Shown: positions 27,426 through 36,842, numbered from the stretch's first letter. The stretch is DNA of 64,000 nt from Halomicrobium katesii DSM 19301 (GCF_000379085.1 NZ_KB905378.1:529075-593074); one strand, 5' to 3'. Notes: generated from the letters alone by a model not told the origin. Numbers and translations are program-made.

Positions 27426-28670
27426 TTAACGCTCACCCTCTGTTCGGGACGGCGCTGTCGCGGTGATCGACCCGTCAGACTGGGACGCCGCGGTCGTCTC
27501 GTCGGGCGACCGCGTGTGGTCGTACAGCCGCTTGAACAGAATCGGGGAGAAGCGCGGTTCGAGTAGCTCGGGTGGCGTTCCCGCCTGGCTCCCGCCCGAA
27601 CTGCGCGTCCGTTCGAGCACGCCGTCCGTCGCCAGCTCTCGGAGGAACCGCCGCACCGTCCTCGTCGAGAGGTCGATCGGGTCCCGGTCGGCGATCGCTG
27701 CTGCCGCCGCGTCGACGGTCGGATGGCGGTCGGGGTCGAGCGCGACGAGCTCTCGCAGGACCGACAGACAGTCCGCCGACAGCGCGAACACGCGCGTGAG
27801 CGAGACCGCTTGGGTGGGCACGTCCGCGATGCCGGTGGTGACATGTGTGTCCTCGATCTGCTCGCTCTCTGCCCGCAGGGCGGCGTCCGCGGCGACGAAC
27901 AACGCTGCGAGCGCGTCGTTCGCGTCGCCGTCAGCCCACTCGGCGAGACGCTGGGCGTGCTCGTGGCCCAGCGCGTGCTGGCCGAGTGCGTCGTCAGCGC
28001 GAGTCATGAGAACGTCGACCAGCGTGCTCGTCTCGTACGGCGTGAACTCGATCGCGGCCGGCGGCGTCCAGTCGAGGGCCACTGGCGGCGACCGACCGAC
28101 ACCGACCCAGCCGACGTCTGCGGTCAGCCGGTCGAACAGCGTCGCCACTCGCTCCGGGGTCACGTGTCTGGACGCCGTGAGGTGATCGACGATCGGGACG
28201 ACCGGTCGCTCCGCAAGCACCGCGTCGAGTTCCTCTCGGACCGCCTCGATGCCGACGGCCCGCTGTGGTGCCGGCTCGTCTGTGAGGCGGTCGAGCACTG
28301 TCGCGTAGAACTCGAACCCGCTCGCAGTCCGGTGGGTATCGACGTAGACGAGTTCGGGGACCGGTGGGGAGTGAGTCCCTGCGGCCGTCCGAATCAGCTG
28401 GCCCAGCGGGCGCAGGTGTCTGTCGAGGTGGTGAACCAGCGCCGCCAGGATGGCGGACTTGCCCGTCCCCCGCTCTCCCCACACGTACGTGTTCCGGGGG
28501 AGTTCCCCGGCGAAGATTGGATCGAGCTGATCGAGGACGAGCTCCAGCAGTGGGCCACGGCCGGTCGGCTCCGCCAGGTGAGTCGTCGGCGACAGCACCG
28601 CCCGGTCGACGACCCGCTCGGTCCCCGCCTGACTGCGATACCGCCGCTGGATGCGGTCTTCGAAGTTCAT
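27426..28670 (-). CDS. Divergent Orc1/Cdc6-family replication initiator
   Basis: 414 residues. The AAA+ core has FEDRIQRRYRSQAGTERVVD, Walker A GERGTGKSA (65-73) and sensor-like WVGVGRSPP. The C-terminal winged helix spans about 290-385 (LSADCLSVLRELVALD, RTVRRFLRELATDGVLERT). The Walker B region reads VVPIVDHLTAS (157-167), with Asp162 but His in place of the catalytic Glu, so ATP turnover may be weak. Haloarchaea carry several Orc1/Cdc6 copies, and only some act at origins. The upstream region has one AT-rich stretch but no clear repeated origin-recognition boxes. The start overlaps a small upstream frame by 4 bases. Confidence 0.85.
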   Translation of the reverse strand: MNFEDRIQRRYRSQAGTERVVDRAVLSPTTHLAEPTGRGPLLELVLDQLDPIFAGELPRNTYVWGERGTGKSAILAALVHHLDRHLRPLGQLIRTAAGTHSPPVPELVYVDTHRTASGFEFYATVLDRLTDEPAPQRAVGIEAVREELDAVLAERPVVPIVDHLTASRHVTPERVATLFDRLTADVGWVGVGRSPPVALDWTPPAAIEFTPYETSTLVDVLMTRADDALGQHALGHEHAQRLAEWADGDANDALAALFVAADAALRAESEQIEDTHVTTGIADVPTQAVSLTRVFALSADCLSVLRELVALDPDRHPTVDAAAAAIADRDPIDLSTRTVRRFLRELATDGVLERTRSSGGSQAGTPPELLEPRFSPILFKRLYDHTRSPDETTAASQSDGSITATAPSRTEGER

Positions 28671-28990
28671 CGGTCGTTTCCACGCTTGGGCGGCCGGTCG
28701 CCGTCGCTCCGGAACGACGCGGGCCGCGGTGGCGACCGCTGTGGCTCGCTGCGCTGTCCACGACGGCTGTGGTGTCGGGGCGGAGCCGTCGGCTGTTCCC
28801 TGCTCGCGTCTGTCTGTCGTCTCGTGTGGTCTGTCATGCGTGGATCGGCCTCTGTCGAGGCTCGCTGTCCGTCCGCCGGCCGCTCCACCGCCGTCGCGAG
28901 CGCTCTCCGTCGGTCCGCTGGCGGCGATCCGTCGACCGGGGCGGACGTGTGCGTCGGGTGACTGGTATATTGGTCTCCCGAGACAAACAT
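28667..28990 (-). CDS. Small Arg/Ser/Pro-rich frame upstream of orc1/cdc6 (doubtful)
   Basis: A 107-codon frame starting FVSGDQYTSHPTHTSAPVDG. Its TGA stop overlaps the ATG of the orc1/cdc6 gene (ATGA), the main reason for listing it. The composition is basic and low-complexity, unlike most proteins here, so it could be an untranslated leader. No family recognised. Confidence 0.3.
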   Translation of the reverse strand: MFVSGDQYTSHPTHTSAPVDGSPPADRRRALATAVERPADGQRASTEADPRMTDHTRRQTDASREQPTAPPRHHSRRGQRSEPQRSPPRPASFRSDGDRPPKRGNDR

Positions 28991-29012
28991 AGACAAAGGT
29001 TAATATATATCC
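28973..29012. promoter_or_regulatory. Palindrome and TATA-rich patch between orc1/cdc6 and the MgtC-family gene
   Basis: GTCTC-CC-GAGAC (28973-28984) is a perfect short palindrome. It is followed by an AT-rich run with ATATATAT at 29003-29010. An ATG at 29032 lies about 26 bases after this TATA centre on the plus strand and opens a 53-codon basic frame (29032-29193) of doubtful reality. On the minus strand the same patch could drive the orc1/cdc6 transcript. Confidence 0.4.
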
Positions 29013-29198
29013 ATACTGATAGCGGCAGTGTATGAGTCAAAAACACCGCCGCCGAGCAGCTTTACTCCCGGGGTCCCCCCGAAACCGGGGGCTCCGACGG
29101 CGTTCGTTGGGACGTTCGGACGCCGACGCGCCACTCTGGATCGAACGGTCGAACGACGAGCGGGCGTCGCCAAGCCGGAGTAATCGCGGATAGGGACC

Positions 29199-30512
29199 AT
29201 GCTGGAACCACTGACAGACGCCGCCGGAACCGTGCTGTCCGTCCTGCAGATCGGCGGTCTCGACGGCCAGAGCTTCGCCTTCGAACAGATCAGCCCCGAA
29301 GTCGTCCAGTTGGGCCTCGCGGTTCTGCTGGGGATGTTCCTCGGGCTCGAACGCGAGTGGTCCGAGAAGAACGCCGGGATCCGGACGTTCGCGCTCCTGA
29401 CGCTTCTGGGTGCGATCCTCTCGATCACCGGCGAACCGCTCTTGCTCGTGGCCGGCGCGTTGCTCGTGATCACGATGAGCGTCCTGCTGGCCGTCCAGAG
29501 CCTCCTCACCTCCGCGTCCGAAGCCAGTCTCTCGTTGACCACGTCGGCCTCGATGTTCGTCGCCTACGGCGTGGGAATCCTCGTCACCCAGGGCTTTCTC
29601 ATCGAAAGCGTGACGATTGCCGTCCTCTCGTCGCTGTTGCTCGTGCTCAAGCGAGAGCTCCACGAGTTCGCGTGGGGACTGTCCAAAGAGGAGATGCAGA
29701 GCGCCACCGAGTTCGCGATCCTCGCGTTCGTCGTCTACCCGCTGTTGCCAGACGAGGCGTTCGGTCCGTGGAACGCCATCGAACCCAGAACGGTCTGGCT
29801 GCTCGTCATCGCGGTCAGCGGGATCGGGCTAGTCAACTACGTGCTGGTCAAGCGATACCGGGGCCGCGGGTTCATCGCGACGGGCTTTTTCGGCGGTCTC
29901 GTCAACTCGACTGCGGTGATCGCCGAGATGGCACAGCGGGCGAAACAGCAGCCGTCGCTGCGCAGCCTCGCGGTCGGCGCGATCCTCATCAGCAACGCCG
30001 CGATGGCGTTTCGCAACGCACTCGTCGTCGTCCCGTTCATGCCCGAGACGGCGCTCATCGTCGGCGTTCCGCTCGGTGCGATCACCGTCACCGGTATCGG
30101 GCTGTCGCTGTTCGTCAGCGATCTGGACCAGGACTTCGAGGCCCAGCTCACCTCACCCTTCAGCCTGCGGAACGCGCTGGTGTTCGGTGGCCTGTTCCTG
30201 GCGGTGCTCGTGGTGTCTGCGGGTGCCGAGGCCACCTTCGGCGCGAACGGGTTCCTCACCACTTCGTTCCTCGCCGGCCTGATCTCCAGTGGCACCGCGA
30301 CGGCCACGGCGGTGACGCTCGTCGCGACCGACCAGATCAGCAGCGACCTGGCGATCGCGGGCGTCATCGCCGGGACGCTGGCGAGCATCCTGGTGAAAGT
30401 CGTCTTCGCTGCGACGATCGACTGGGACCTGGTTCGGCCGGTGATGATCTGGAACGTCGTCCTCATCGCCGTCGGCGTCGTCTTCGGCGGCATCGTGATC
30501 ATGTTCCTGTAG
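29199..30512 (+). CDS. MgtC/SapB-family membrane protein with DUF4010 domain
   Basis: 437 residues with about 11-12 hydrophobic helices. The N-terminal MgtC-like domain has LGLAVLLGMFLGLEREWSEK and AGIRTFALLTLLGAILSI. The C-terminal half has the DUF4010 pattern TGFFGGLVNSTAVIAEMAQR and FLAGLISSGTATATAVTLVA. Bacterial relatives are linked to magnesium or membrane-potential homeostasis, but the biochemical role is open. The start MLEPLTDA at 29199 precedes an amphipathic lead-in. Confidence 0.85.
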   Translation: MLEPLTDAAGTVLSVLQIGGLDGQSFAFEQISPEVVQLGLAVLLGMFLGLEREWSEKNAGIRTFALLTLLGAILSITGEPLLLVAGALLVITMSVLLAVQSLLTSASEASLSLTTSASMFVAYGVGILVTQGFLIESVTIAVLSSLLLVLKRELHEFAWGLSKEEMQSATEFAILAFVVYPLLPDEAFGPWNAIEPRTVWLLVIAVSGIGLVNYVLVKRYRGRGFIATGFFGGLVNSTAVIAEMAQRAKQQPSLRSLAVGAILISNAAMAFRNALVVVPFMPETALIVGVPLGAITVTGIGLSLFVSDLDQDFEAQLTSPFSLRNALVFGGLFLAVLVVSAGAEATFGANGFLTTSFLAGLISSGTATATAVTLVATDQISSDLAIAGVIAGTLASILVKVVFAATIDWDLVRPVMIWNVVLIAVGVVFGGIVIMFL

Positions 30513-30951
30513 CGGTCCGTCCCCGTGACGACGCTTTGCTCGTCGGTGTGTGACGAAACCGGCGACCGCCGCGGACGGTCGAGACACCGCCCGCGACGAT
30601 CTATACCCAACAATACCCGAACGTATCGGTTCGTTCCCCGATGGAATCACCGCACTGATAGGGGACTCCTATTATAAATCCATTTACTACCACCCCGACC
30701 ACTCTCGGGCGATGACAGCATCGTCGGCGTTCGCCGTCGCACCGAGTCGCCCGAGTCCGCGGACGTGATCGATTTATGATGGCACTACAACACTATCTGT
30801 CCCGGTTCGGTCCGCAGGCATCGTCGGCGCAACCTCTCACCACTGGCCCGGTAACTGGTAGCCAGCGGGGTAATTGGGACCTAAACGATCGAACATGAAT
30901 GATAAACCTACCAAAGAATTATATTCTATTACTACAACTCTGGGGGTGGAG
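30513..30951. other. Upstream region of the ugp operon
   Basis: No long gene. It holds the CTATTATAAA box at 30669 (separate entry) with an 18-codon frame at 30712-30768. The probable ugpB promoter is GAATTATATTC at about 30915-30925, some 30 bases before the ATG at 30952, and GGGGTGGAG immediately before that ATG could act as a ribosome binding site. Confidence 0.45.
30669..30680 (+). promoter_or_regulatory. Promoter-like box matching the pstS promoter
   Basis: CTATTATAAATC repeats the CTATTATAAA of the pstS promoter at 7983. In both places the ATTATAAA is exactly 41 bases before an ATG followed by ACA. Here that ATG (30712) opens only an 18-codon frame. Confidence 0.4.
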
Positions 30952-32367
30952 ATGAAGAAACCAACTCGCAGAGACTACGTTAGAGGAATCGGTGCAGCAA
31001 CAATTGTCGGACTCGCAGGCTGTTCCGGAGACGGCGGCGACGGTGGTAGCGACGGCGGTAACGGCGGTGACGGCGGCAGCGACGGCGCTTCGACCGGCGA
31101 CAGCGGCGGAAGCAGCGACCTGACGTTCGACTTCTGGCACATCCACGGTGACGAACTCGGCGACACGCTGAGCCAGTTCGCTCAGGAGTTCTCCGAGGAG
31201 ACAGACGGCGTGACGGTCAACGCGGTCAACAAGGACGGCTACCGCCAGAACCTCAACCAGTCCCTGCAGGCCTCGCGGGCCGGCGACCCGCCGGGCGTCG
31301 CCCAGATCTTCGAGATCGGGACACAGCTGTGTCTCGACAGCGGGGCCTTCACGCCCATCGAGCAGGTCATCCCCGACGGTGCGGTCGACTTCGACGATCT
31401 CCTCCCGTCGGTGTCGAGCTACTACCGCATCGACGACGAGCTCAATTCGATGCCGTTCAACTCCTCGAACACGATCATGCTGTACAACAAGACGGCGTTC
31501 GAGGAGGCGGGCCTGGATCCGGAGGATCCGCCACGGAGCCTCTCTGGCGTCCGCAGCGCCGCAGAGACGATCGTCGACCAGACCGACATGGAGTCTGGCA
31601 TCTCCTGGCCCAACCACTCCTGGATGCAGATCGAACAGCAGTTCGCGAAGCAAGACCAGGTGCTGCTCAACAAGGAGAACGGTCGCGCCGGTCGTGCCGA
31701 CAAGACCTACTACAACAGCGAAGCCGGTCGCAACGTCTACGAGTGGTGGAAGGGCATGGCCGACGACGACCTGTACCTGAATCCGGGCATCGAGGCGTGG
31801 TCCGAGGCACGACAGGCGTTCCTCACGGGTCAGGTCCCGATGCTGTGGGACTCCACGTCGAATATGGTCTCGATGAAGGCCGGTGCCGAGGAGAACGGTT
31901 TCGAACTCGGATCGGCGTACCTGCCCGCACCGGACGGTGCCAACAACGGCGTCGTCATCGGCGGCGGTTCGCTCTGGGTGCCCGACGCCCTCGCAGACGA
32001 GAAGAAAGAGGCCGCCGGCAAGTTCATCGCCTACATGGTCCAGCCCGAACAGCAGGCCCGCTGGCACCGCAACAGCGGGTACTTCCCGGTGAGTCAGGGT
32101 GCCGTCGACCAGCTCGATAGCGACGGCTGGTTCGAGGAGAACCCCGACTTCCGTACGGCCTTCGATCAGTTGCAGGACACCCAGGACTCGCCCGCGACGC
32201 GCGGCGCGGTCATGGGCGTCTTCCCGGAGGCGCGGAGTATCAACACGGAGATCTCGGTCAGTATCCTCAACGGTGACGTCGGCGTCGAAGAGGGCCTCTC
32301 GGAGATGGACACCCAGGTCCAGGAGACCCTGTCGAGCTACTCCGGCAACTACAGCGGAGAGGAGTAA
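30952..32367 (+). CDS. ugpB: UgpB-type sugar/glycerol-phosphate ABC transporter substrate-binding lipoprotein
   Basis: 471 residues starting at ATG 30952, chosen because a Tat motif (TRRDYVRG) and lipobox (GLAGC, about Cys24) follow directly. A Gly/Asp/Ser spacer precedes a family-1 binding-protein fold: LTFDFWHIHGDELGDTLSQF, NSMPFNSSNTIMLYNKTAFE and SMWDST-like VPMLWDSTSNMV, then ADEKKEAAGKFIAYMVQPEQ. FNSS and WHRNSGYFPVS are typical of UgpB-like proteins. Linkage to a glycerophosphodiesterase favours glycerol-3-phosphate or its diesters as ligand, but a sugar cannot be ruled out. Confidence 0.87.
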   Translation: MKKPTRRDYVRGIGAATIVGLAGCSGDGGDGGSDGGNGGDGGSDGASTGDSGGSSDLTFDFWHIHGDELGDTLSQFAQEFSEETDGVTVNAVNKDGYRQNLNQSLQASRAGDPPGVAQIFEIGTQLCLDSGAFTPIEQVIPDGAVDFDDLLPSVSSYYRIDDELNSMPFNSSNTIMLYNKTAFEEAGLDPEDPPRSLSGVRSAAETIVDQTDMESGISWPNHSWMQIEQQFAKQDQVLLNKENGRAGRADKTYYNSEAGRNVYEWWKGMADDDLYLNPGIEAWSEARQAFLTGQVPMLWDSTSNMVSMKAGAEENGFELGSAYLPAPDGANNGVVIGGGSLWVPDALADEKKEAAGKFIAYMVQPEQQARWHRNSGYFPVSQGAVDQLDSDGWFEENPDFRTAFDQLQDTQDSPATRGAVMGVFPEARSINTEISVSILNGDVGVEEGLSEMDTQVQETLSSYSGNYSGEE

Positions 32368-32396
32368 CCACGAGCGCGAACTTTTATTGCTCAACT

Positions 32397-33290
32397 ATGG
32401 CAGAACAGACGAAACCATTCGATTCCAAGCTCCAGGCAGCGGCGCTACTACTGCCGACGATCGTCGTGCTCGTCGCGTTCCTGTACTACCCGTCACTGGA
32501 GACGTTTCGGCTGAGCCTGTTCGAGTCGGCGTTCCTCGGACAGGATCTCAGGTGGACGGGTATCAGTAACTTCGTGGAACTGGCCACGTCGTCGACCTAC
32601 CGGAACAGCTTCGTGGTCTCTGTCCTGTTCGCGGGCGTCGTCGTGATCGGGACGCTGGTGTTGTCGCTGTTGATCAGCTACATGCTGTTCGACGTCGACC
32701 TCGGCTCGTCGTCGTACCTCGTCGCGGCGATCTGGCCCTACGCGCTCCCGCCCGCCGTGGCGGCGATCCTGCTGAACTTCCTGCTCCACCCGAACCTCGG
32801 GATCTTCACCCACTACCTCGAACTGTTGACCCCCTGGACGCTCGACTGGTTCAACAGCGGGCCACAGGCCTTTGCCGTGCTGGCGATCGTCGCAATCTGG
32901 AAGCAGCTGGGGTACAACATCATCTTCATGGTCGCCGCGCTCAACAACATCCCAGAGACGCTGACCGAGAGCGCGCAGCTCGACGGGGTCGGCCGGCTCA
33001 AGATGCTGTACAAGGTGTACGTGCCGCTGATCTCGCCGACGCTGATCTTCCTCGTCGTGATGAACACGATCTACTCGTTCTTCTCGACGTTCCCGCTGGT
33101 CGATCTGATGACCAGCGGTGGCCCGAGCGGGGCGACGAACCTGTTGATCTTCAAGCTGTACCGCGACGCGTTCGAGTTCAGTAACTACGGGCTGGCATCT
33201 GCCGAGTCCGTTATCCTGTTCGTCCTCGTGGCGATCCTGATGTACATCCAGCTCAGGGCCACCGAGGGCCACGCACAGTACGGAGGGTGA
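32397..33290 (+). CDS. ugpA: ABC transporter permease UgpA
   Basis: 297 residues, six hydrophobic helices. The first is ALLLPTIVVLVAFLYYPSLE, and the coupling loop reads ESAQLDGVGRLKMLYKVYVP (the EAA motif of MalF/UgpA permeases). It forms the channel together with the next gene product. It starts 29 bases after ugpB. Confidence 0.88.
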   Translation: MAEQTKPFDSKLQAAALLLPTIVVLVAFLYYPSLETFRLSLFESAFLGQDLRWTGISNFVELATSSTYRNSFVVSVLFAGVVVIGTLVLSLLISYMLFDVDLGSSSYLVAAIWPYALPPAVAAILLNFLLHPNLGIFTHYLELLTPWTLDWFNSGPQAFAVLAIVAIWKQLGYNIIFMVAALNNIPETLTESAQLDGVGRLKMLYKVYVPLISPTLIFLVVMNTIYSFFSTFPLVDLMTSGGPSGATNLLIFKLYRDAFEFSNYGLASAESVILFVLVAILMYIQLRATEGHAQYGG

Positions 33291-33295
33291 CTACG

Positions 33296-34171
33296 ATGGC
33301 AACTACAACGGACACAGACTCAACGCCCGTCGACGAATCACGGACGATCAGCCAGCGACTGCCCGACAACCTTGGCATGCACGTCGGGATCATCCTCTCG
33401 GTCGTCGCGATGGCGGCCCCGCTCTTGCTCGCGATCGTCATGAGCACGCAGACGACCTCCGAGGTCTACGAGGTGACGAACCTCGGCCTGGGGAGTCAGG
33501 GGCTGTCGAACTACCAGACGGTCCTCTCTGAGTACCGGTTCACCACGTACCTGCTCAACTCGTTCGTGATGAGCATCATCATCGTCGTCGGCAAGGTCGG
33601 CATCTCGCTGCTGGCGGCGCTGGCGCTGGTCTACTACGAACTCCCCTACGAACGTGCGGTGTTCATGTTCATCCTCCTGACGCTGCTGTTGCCGGTGCCG
33701 GTCCGTATCGTCCCGCTGTTCCAGCTGATGGCGGACCTGGGGTGGACGAACACGATGCTCGCACTGACGGGGCCGTACATCGCCAGCGCGACCGCCGTGT
33801 TCCTCTTCCGCCAGCACTTCATGTCGATCCCGAGTTCACTGGTCGAGACGGCCCGGATGTCCGGGATCGGACCGGCCACATTCCTGTTCAAGGTCCTGAT
33901 CCCGATGTCGAAGGGGATGATCGCCGGCGTCTGTGTCATCACCTACATCTACTCGTGGAACCAGTTCCTCTGGCCCCTCGTCGCGGTCAACGACAAGAGT
34001 TCGCAGGTGGTTCAGGTCGGGATCAGCTACCTCCAGGGGTCGGCACAGGCCGGACTGACGCCCTGGGGCCTGATCATGGCGGGTGCCTGTATCGCCCTGC
34101 TGCCGCCACTGATCGTCTTGATCGTGCTTCACCGGCCGCTCCTGCAGACGTTTGCTGTCCAACGGAAGTGA
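33296..34171 (+). CDS. ugpE: ABC transporter permease UgpE
   Basis: 291 residues with six helices, including GIILSVVAMAAPLLLAIVMS. The coupling loop is ETARMSGIGPATFLFKVLIP, and the MalG-like tail ends LQTFAVQRK. The ATG at 33296 is used, since a GTG nine bases earlier overlaps the ugpA stop. Partner of UgpA. Confidence 0.88.
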   Translation: MATTTDTDSTPVDESRTISQRLPDNLGMHVGIILSVVAMAAPLLLAIVMSTQTTSEVYEVTNLGLGSQGLSNYQTVLSEYRFTTYLLNSFVMSIIIVVGKVGISLLAALALVYYELPYERAVFMFILLTLLLPVPVRIVPLFQLMADLGWTNTMLALTGPYIASATAVFLFRQHFMSIPSSLVETARMSGIGPATFLFKVLIPMSKGMIAGVCVITYIYSWNQFLWPLVAVNDKSSQVVQVGISYLQGSAQAGLTPWGLIMAGACIALLPPLIVLIVLHRPLLQTFAVQRK

Positions 34172-34176
34172 TTACT

Positions 34177-35316
34177 ATGGCAAGGATACAACTCACAGAT
34201 CTCGAGAAGCAGTACGACGACGTACTCGCAGTCAAGGGTATCGATCTGGAAGCACAGGACGGGGAGTTCCTCGTACTGGTCGGTCCGTCGGGGTGTGGCA
34301 AGTCGACGACCCTGCGGATGATCGCGGGGCTCGAAGACATCACGTCCGGGACCCTGCGGATCGACGACGAGGTCGTCAACGACGTGCCCCCGAAAGACCG
34401 GGACATCGCGATGATGTTCCAGAACTACGCGCTGTACCCCCACATGACCGCCGCCGAGAACATGAAGTTCGGCATGAAGTCGGTCAGCGACTTCTCCAGC
34501 GACGAGATCGACCAGCGCGTCGAGGAGGCCGCAGAGACGCTCGACATCGCCGACCTCCTCGACCGCAAGCCAAAGGAGCTCTCCGGTGGGGAGCGCCAGC
34601 GCGTCGCCATCGGCCGGGCGATCGTCCGCGAGCCGGAGGTGTTCCTGCTCGACGAGCCGCTCTCGAACCTCGACGCCAAGCTCCGGGTCCAGATGCGCGC
34701 CGAGCTGCTCAGGCTCCACGAGGAGCTCGACTCCTCGACGGTCTACGTGACCCACGACCAGACCGAGGCGATGACGCTGGGCGACCGCGTCGCCGTCCTC
34801 GACGCGGGCGAACTACAGCAGGTCGCGCCACCGCAGGAGCTGTACGACTTCCCGGCCAACCGGTTCGTCGCGGAGTTCATCGGCGAGCCGGCGATGAACG
34901 TGTTCTCCGTGGACATCCGCGAGCGCAACGGACACTACGTCGCCGACCACGCCGGCTTCAGCATCTCGCTCCCCGACGGCGAGGGGCTCGACACCGCGAG
35001 CGACTCCTCGGTGTCGATGGGCGTTCGACCGGAGGACATCTCGCTGGCCTCGAACCTGCCCGACGACGCCGAGACGTTCGCGGTCGAGACCACGGTCAGG
35101 GAACCGCTCGGCGAGCTGTTGTTGCTGCACTGCCAGCTCGGCGACGACGAGATCCACGTCAAAGTCGAGCCACGCAGCGAGATCCAGCCGGGCGAGACGA
35201 TCGAGGTCGGATTCGACGAGGACCGGCTCCACGTCTTCGACGCCCGATCGGGCGACGCGCTGTATCACTCGACGGCTCCCGAACCGACGAAGTCCGAAGC
35301 GGTGGCCACGGAGTAA
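34177..35316 (+). CDS. ugpC: ABC transporter ATP-binding protein UgpC
   Basis: 379 residues. Walker [10 protein letters not shown] (from 36), Q-loop MMFQNYALYPHMTA, signature LSGGERQR (from 135), Walker B VFLLDEPLSNLDAK (D159) and H-switch YVTHDQTEAM are all intact. Residues 235-370 form the TOBE/MalK-type regulatory domain (FIGEPAMNVF, MGVRPEDISLAS). It energises the UgpAE importer. It ends 4 bases before the glycerophosphodiesterase gene, indicating one operon. Confidence 0.9.
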   Translation: MARIQLTDLEKQYDDVLAVKGIDLEAQDGEFLVLVGPSGCGKSTTLRMIAGLEDITSGTLRIDDEVVNDVPPKDRDIAMMFQNYALYPHMTAAENMKFGMKSVSDFSSDEIDQRVEEAAETLDIADLLDRKPKELSGGERQRVAIGRAIVREPEVFLLDEPLSNLDAKLRVQMRAELLRLHEELDSSTVYVTHDQTEAMTLGDRVAVLDAGELQQVAPPQELYDFPANRFVAEFIGEPAMNVFSVDIRERNGHYVADHAGFSISLPDGEGLDTASDSSVSMGVRPEDISLASNLPDDAETFAVETTVREPLGELLLLHCQLGDDEIHVKVEPRSEIQPGETIEVGFDEDRLHVFDARSGDALYHSTAPEPTKSEAVATE

Positions 35317-35320
35317 CACG

Positions 35321-36211
35321 ATGTGGCCGACATTCGCGAACGGTGCCCCGTGTGCGGACGCGCCAGCAGCCTCTCTCACCGCAGCCTGGCACGACGGAGC
35401 GAGTCCCGCTCGCCCGCTCTCTCTCCCGGTGGGACGGCGCGGACTCGTCCGGTCGGGGCTCGGAGGTCTCGCCACGTTCCTCGCGGGCTGTACCGGGGGC
35501 TCGGGTCCCGGAACCGAGACGGCTTCGCGCACTCGGGCGGACGACGTTCGGCTCATCGGCCACCGCGGCTGTGCCGACCAGTACCCCGAGAACACGATCC
35601 TCGCCGTCGAGCAGTCCGCGCCACACGTCGACATGATCGAGTTCGACGTACAGCGGTGTGGCTCCGGTGAACTCGTCGTGTTCCACGACGACGAGCTCGA
35701 CCGGCTGACCGACGCGACGGGACCGGTCGCGACGACCGACTGGGAGGAACTGCGCGAGCTCACGATCCTCGACTCCGAGGAGACCATCCCGCGACTCTCG
35801 GCGTTCCTGTCGGCGGTCCCGTCGGACACGGCAGTCAACATCGAGCTCAAGCACGACGGCATGGTCGAAGAGGTCGTCACGGCCGCCGACGAGTGCGACA
35901 ACGAGGTCCTCTTCTCGTCGTTCTCGCCGGACGCGCTCCGGGAGGTTCGCGAGCGCGACGACGACGCGGCACTCGCCTTCCTCGTCAGTGACGCGCCGGA
36001 ACGGAGCCTCTCTTTCGCCGACGAGATGGACTGCGTGGCGGTCAACCCCGGCGTCGACCTCGTTCTCGACACCGACTTCGTCGAACGGGCACACGCCGAG
36101 GGGTTCGAGGTGAACACGTGGACCGTCGACGACTCGGAGACCGCGAGACGACTCGTCGACGCGGGCGTCGACGGACTGTTCGTCGACCGGTGGGACCTCC
36201 TGACGGAGTGA
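35321..36211 (+). CDS. ugpQ: Exported glycerophosphodiester phosphodiesterase (lipoprotein)
   Basis: 296 residues. Twin arginines at 39-40 (VGRRGLVRSG) and lipobox FLAGC (Cys57) indicate a surface lipoprotein, with a long pre-leader of about 38 residues. The GDPD barrel has all key residues: IGHRGCADQYPENT (H81, R82, E90), MIEFDV (E107, D109), VFHDDELDRLT (H122), NIELK and FVDRWDLL. It cleaves glycerophosphodiesters to glycerol-3-phosphate and an alcohol outside the cell, feeding the adjacent importer. A later in-frame start is possible, but none lies between the ugpC stop and the Tat motif with good spacing. Confidence 0.9.
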   Translation: MWPTFANGAPCADAPAASLTAAWHDGASPARPLSLPVGRRGLVRSGLGGLATFLAGCTGGSGPGTETASRTRADDVRLIGHRGCADQYPENTILAVEQSAPHVDMIEFDVQRCGSGELVVFHDDELDRLTDATGPVATTDWEELRELTILDSEETIPRLSAFLSAVPSDTAVNIELKHDGMVEEVVTAADECDNEVLFSSFSPDALREVRERDDDAALAFLVSDAPERSLSFADEMDCVAVNPGVDLVLDTDFVERAHAEGFEVNTWTVDDSETARRLVDAGVDGLFVDRWDLLTE

Positions 36212-36842
36212 TCGAGGCGGTCGGCTGAACGGCCGCGACGACGCCCCGGCCCCGAGCCGCGAACCTCGCAGGATCGCTCACGGTACGAACCGCGAACCGT
36301 CTGCCGCCCCCTGTTCTACAGCGCCCTGCACCCGTCCGAAACCGCGTCGAGTCGCCGGCACTCTGTTCGGGAGGGTCGAACGAAATCGTCGTAACAGCCC
36401 CGCGTCGTCGGCCGTTTCCCCGCCCGTCGCGTCGAGCGCCCGCGGCCGACCGCTCGCGAGCCCCGCGAGACGATGCACGATATCTGCGGTCTCGACGGTC
36501 CTACTGTGGGACGATGGGGGAAACGCTCGCTGTCTCTCGGTACCGCTCTCGGCGTCGCGACACCTCGCCGTTCGCGACTCTCAAACGCAATTCCGTTCGA
36601 CGAGTTCTCTGCGAAGCGGCGGGAGCGAAACAATCTCGTATCAACAGTACTCGTGTTATTCTATTGTCGAAACACTGTGATTATTCCTGATAAATCCTGT
36701 GCGCCGTCACTGAGACGACCGCCGGCCACCGAACGACGGCAAATCGTTTGCGAGAGACGAACAACCTTCGCCACCGCTCGACACCTGACCGGTCTGGTCT
36801 CGGGCACGGCACTACCGTACAGACGCACGACCGACGGCATCA
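36212..36842. other. Gene-free region before element copy 3
   Basis: About 630 bases between convergent transcription units (the glycerophosphodiesterase gene and iclR). Frames on both strands are Arg/Ser-rich shadows. Apart from an AT-rich spot at 36645-36700, no signal was recognised. Confidence 0.4.

Noticed and set aside
28671-29030. Replication origin beside orc1/cdc6
   Set aside because: Only one TTTCCAC-like core (near 28676) and one AT-rich patch are visible. Repeated origin-recognition boxes are missing.
29032-29193. 53-codon leaderless frame before the MgtC-family gene
   Set aside because: Well-placed TATA box, but the product is strongly basic, low-complexity and crosses a C/G hairpin (about 29075-29092). 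Not listed as a gene.
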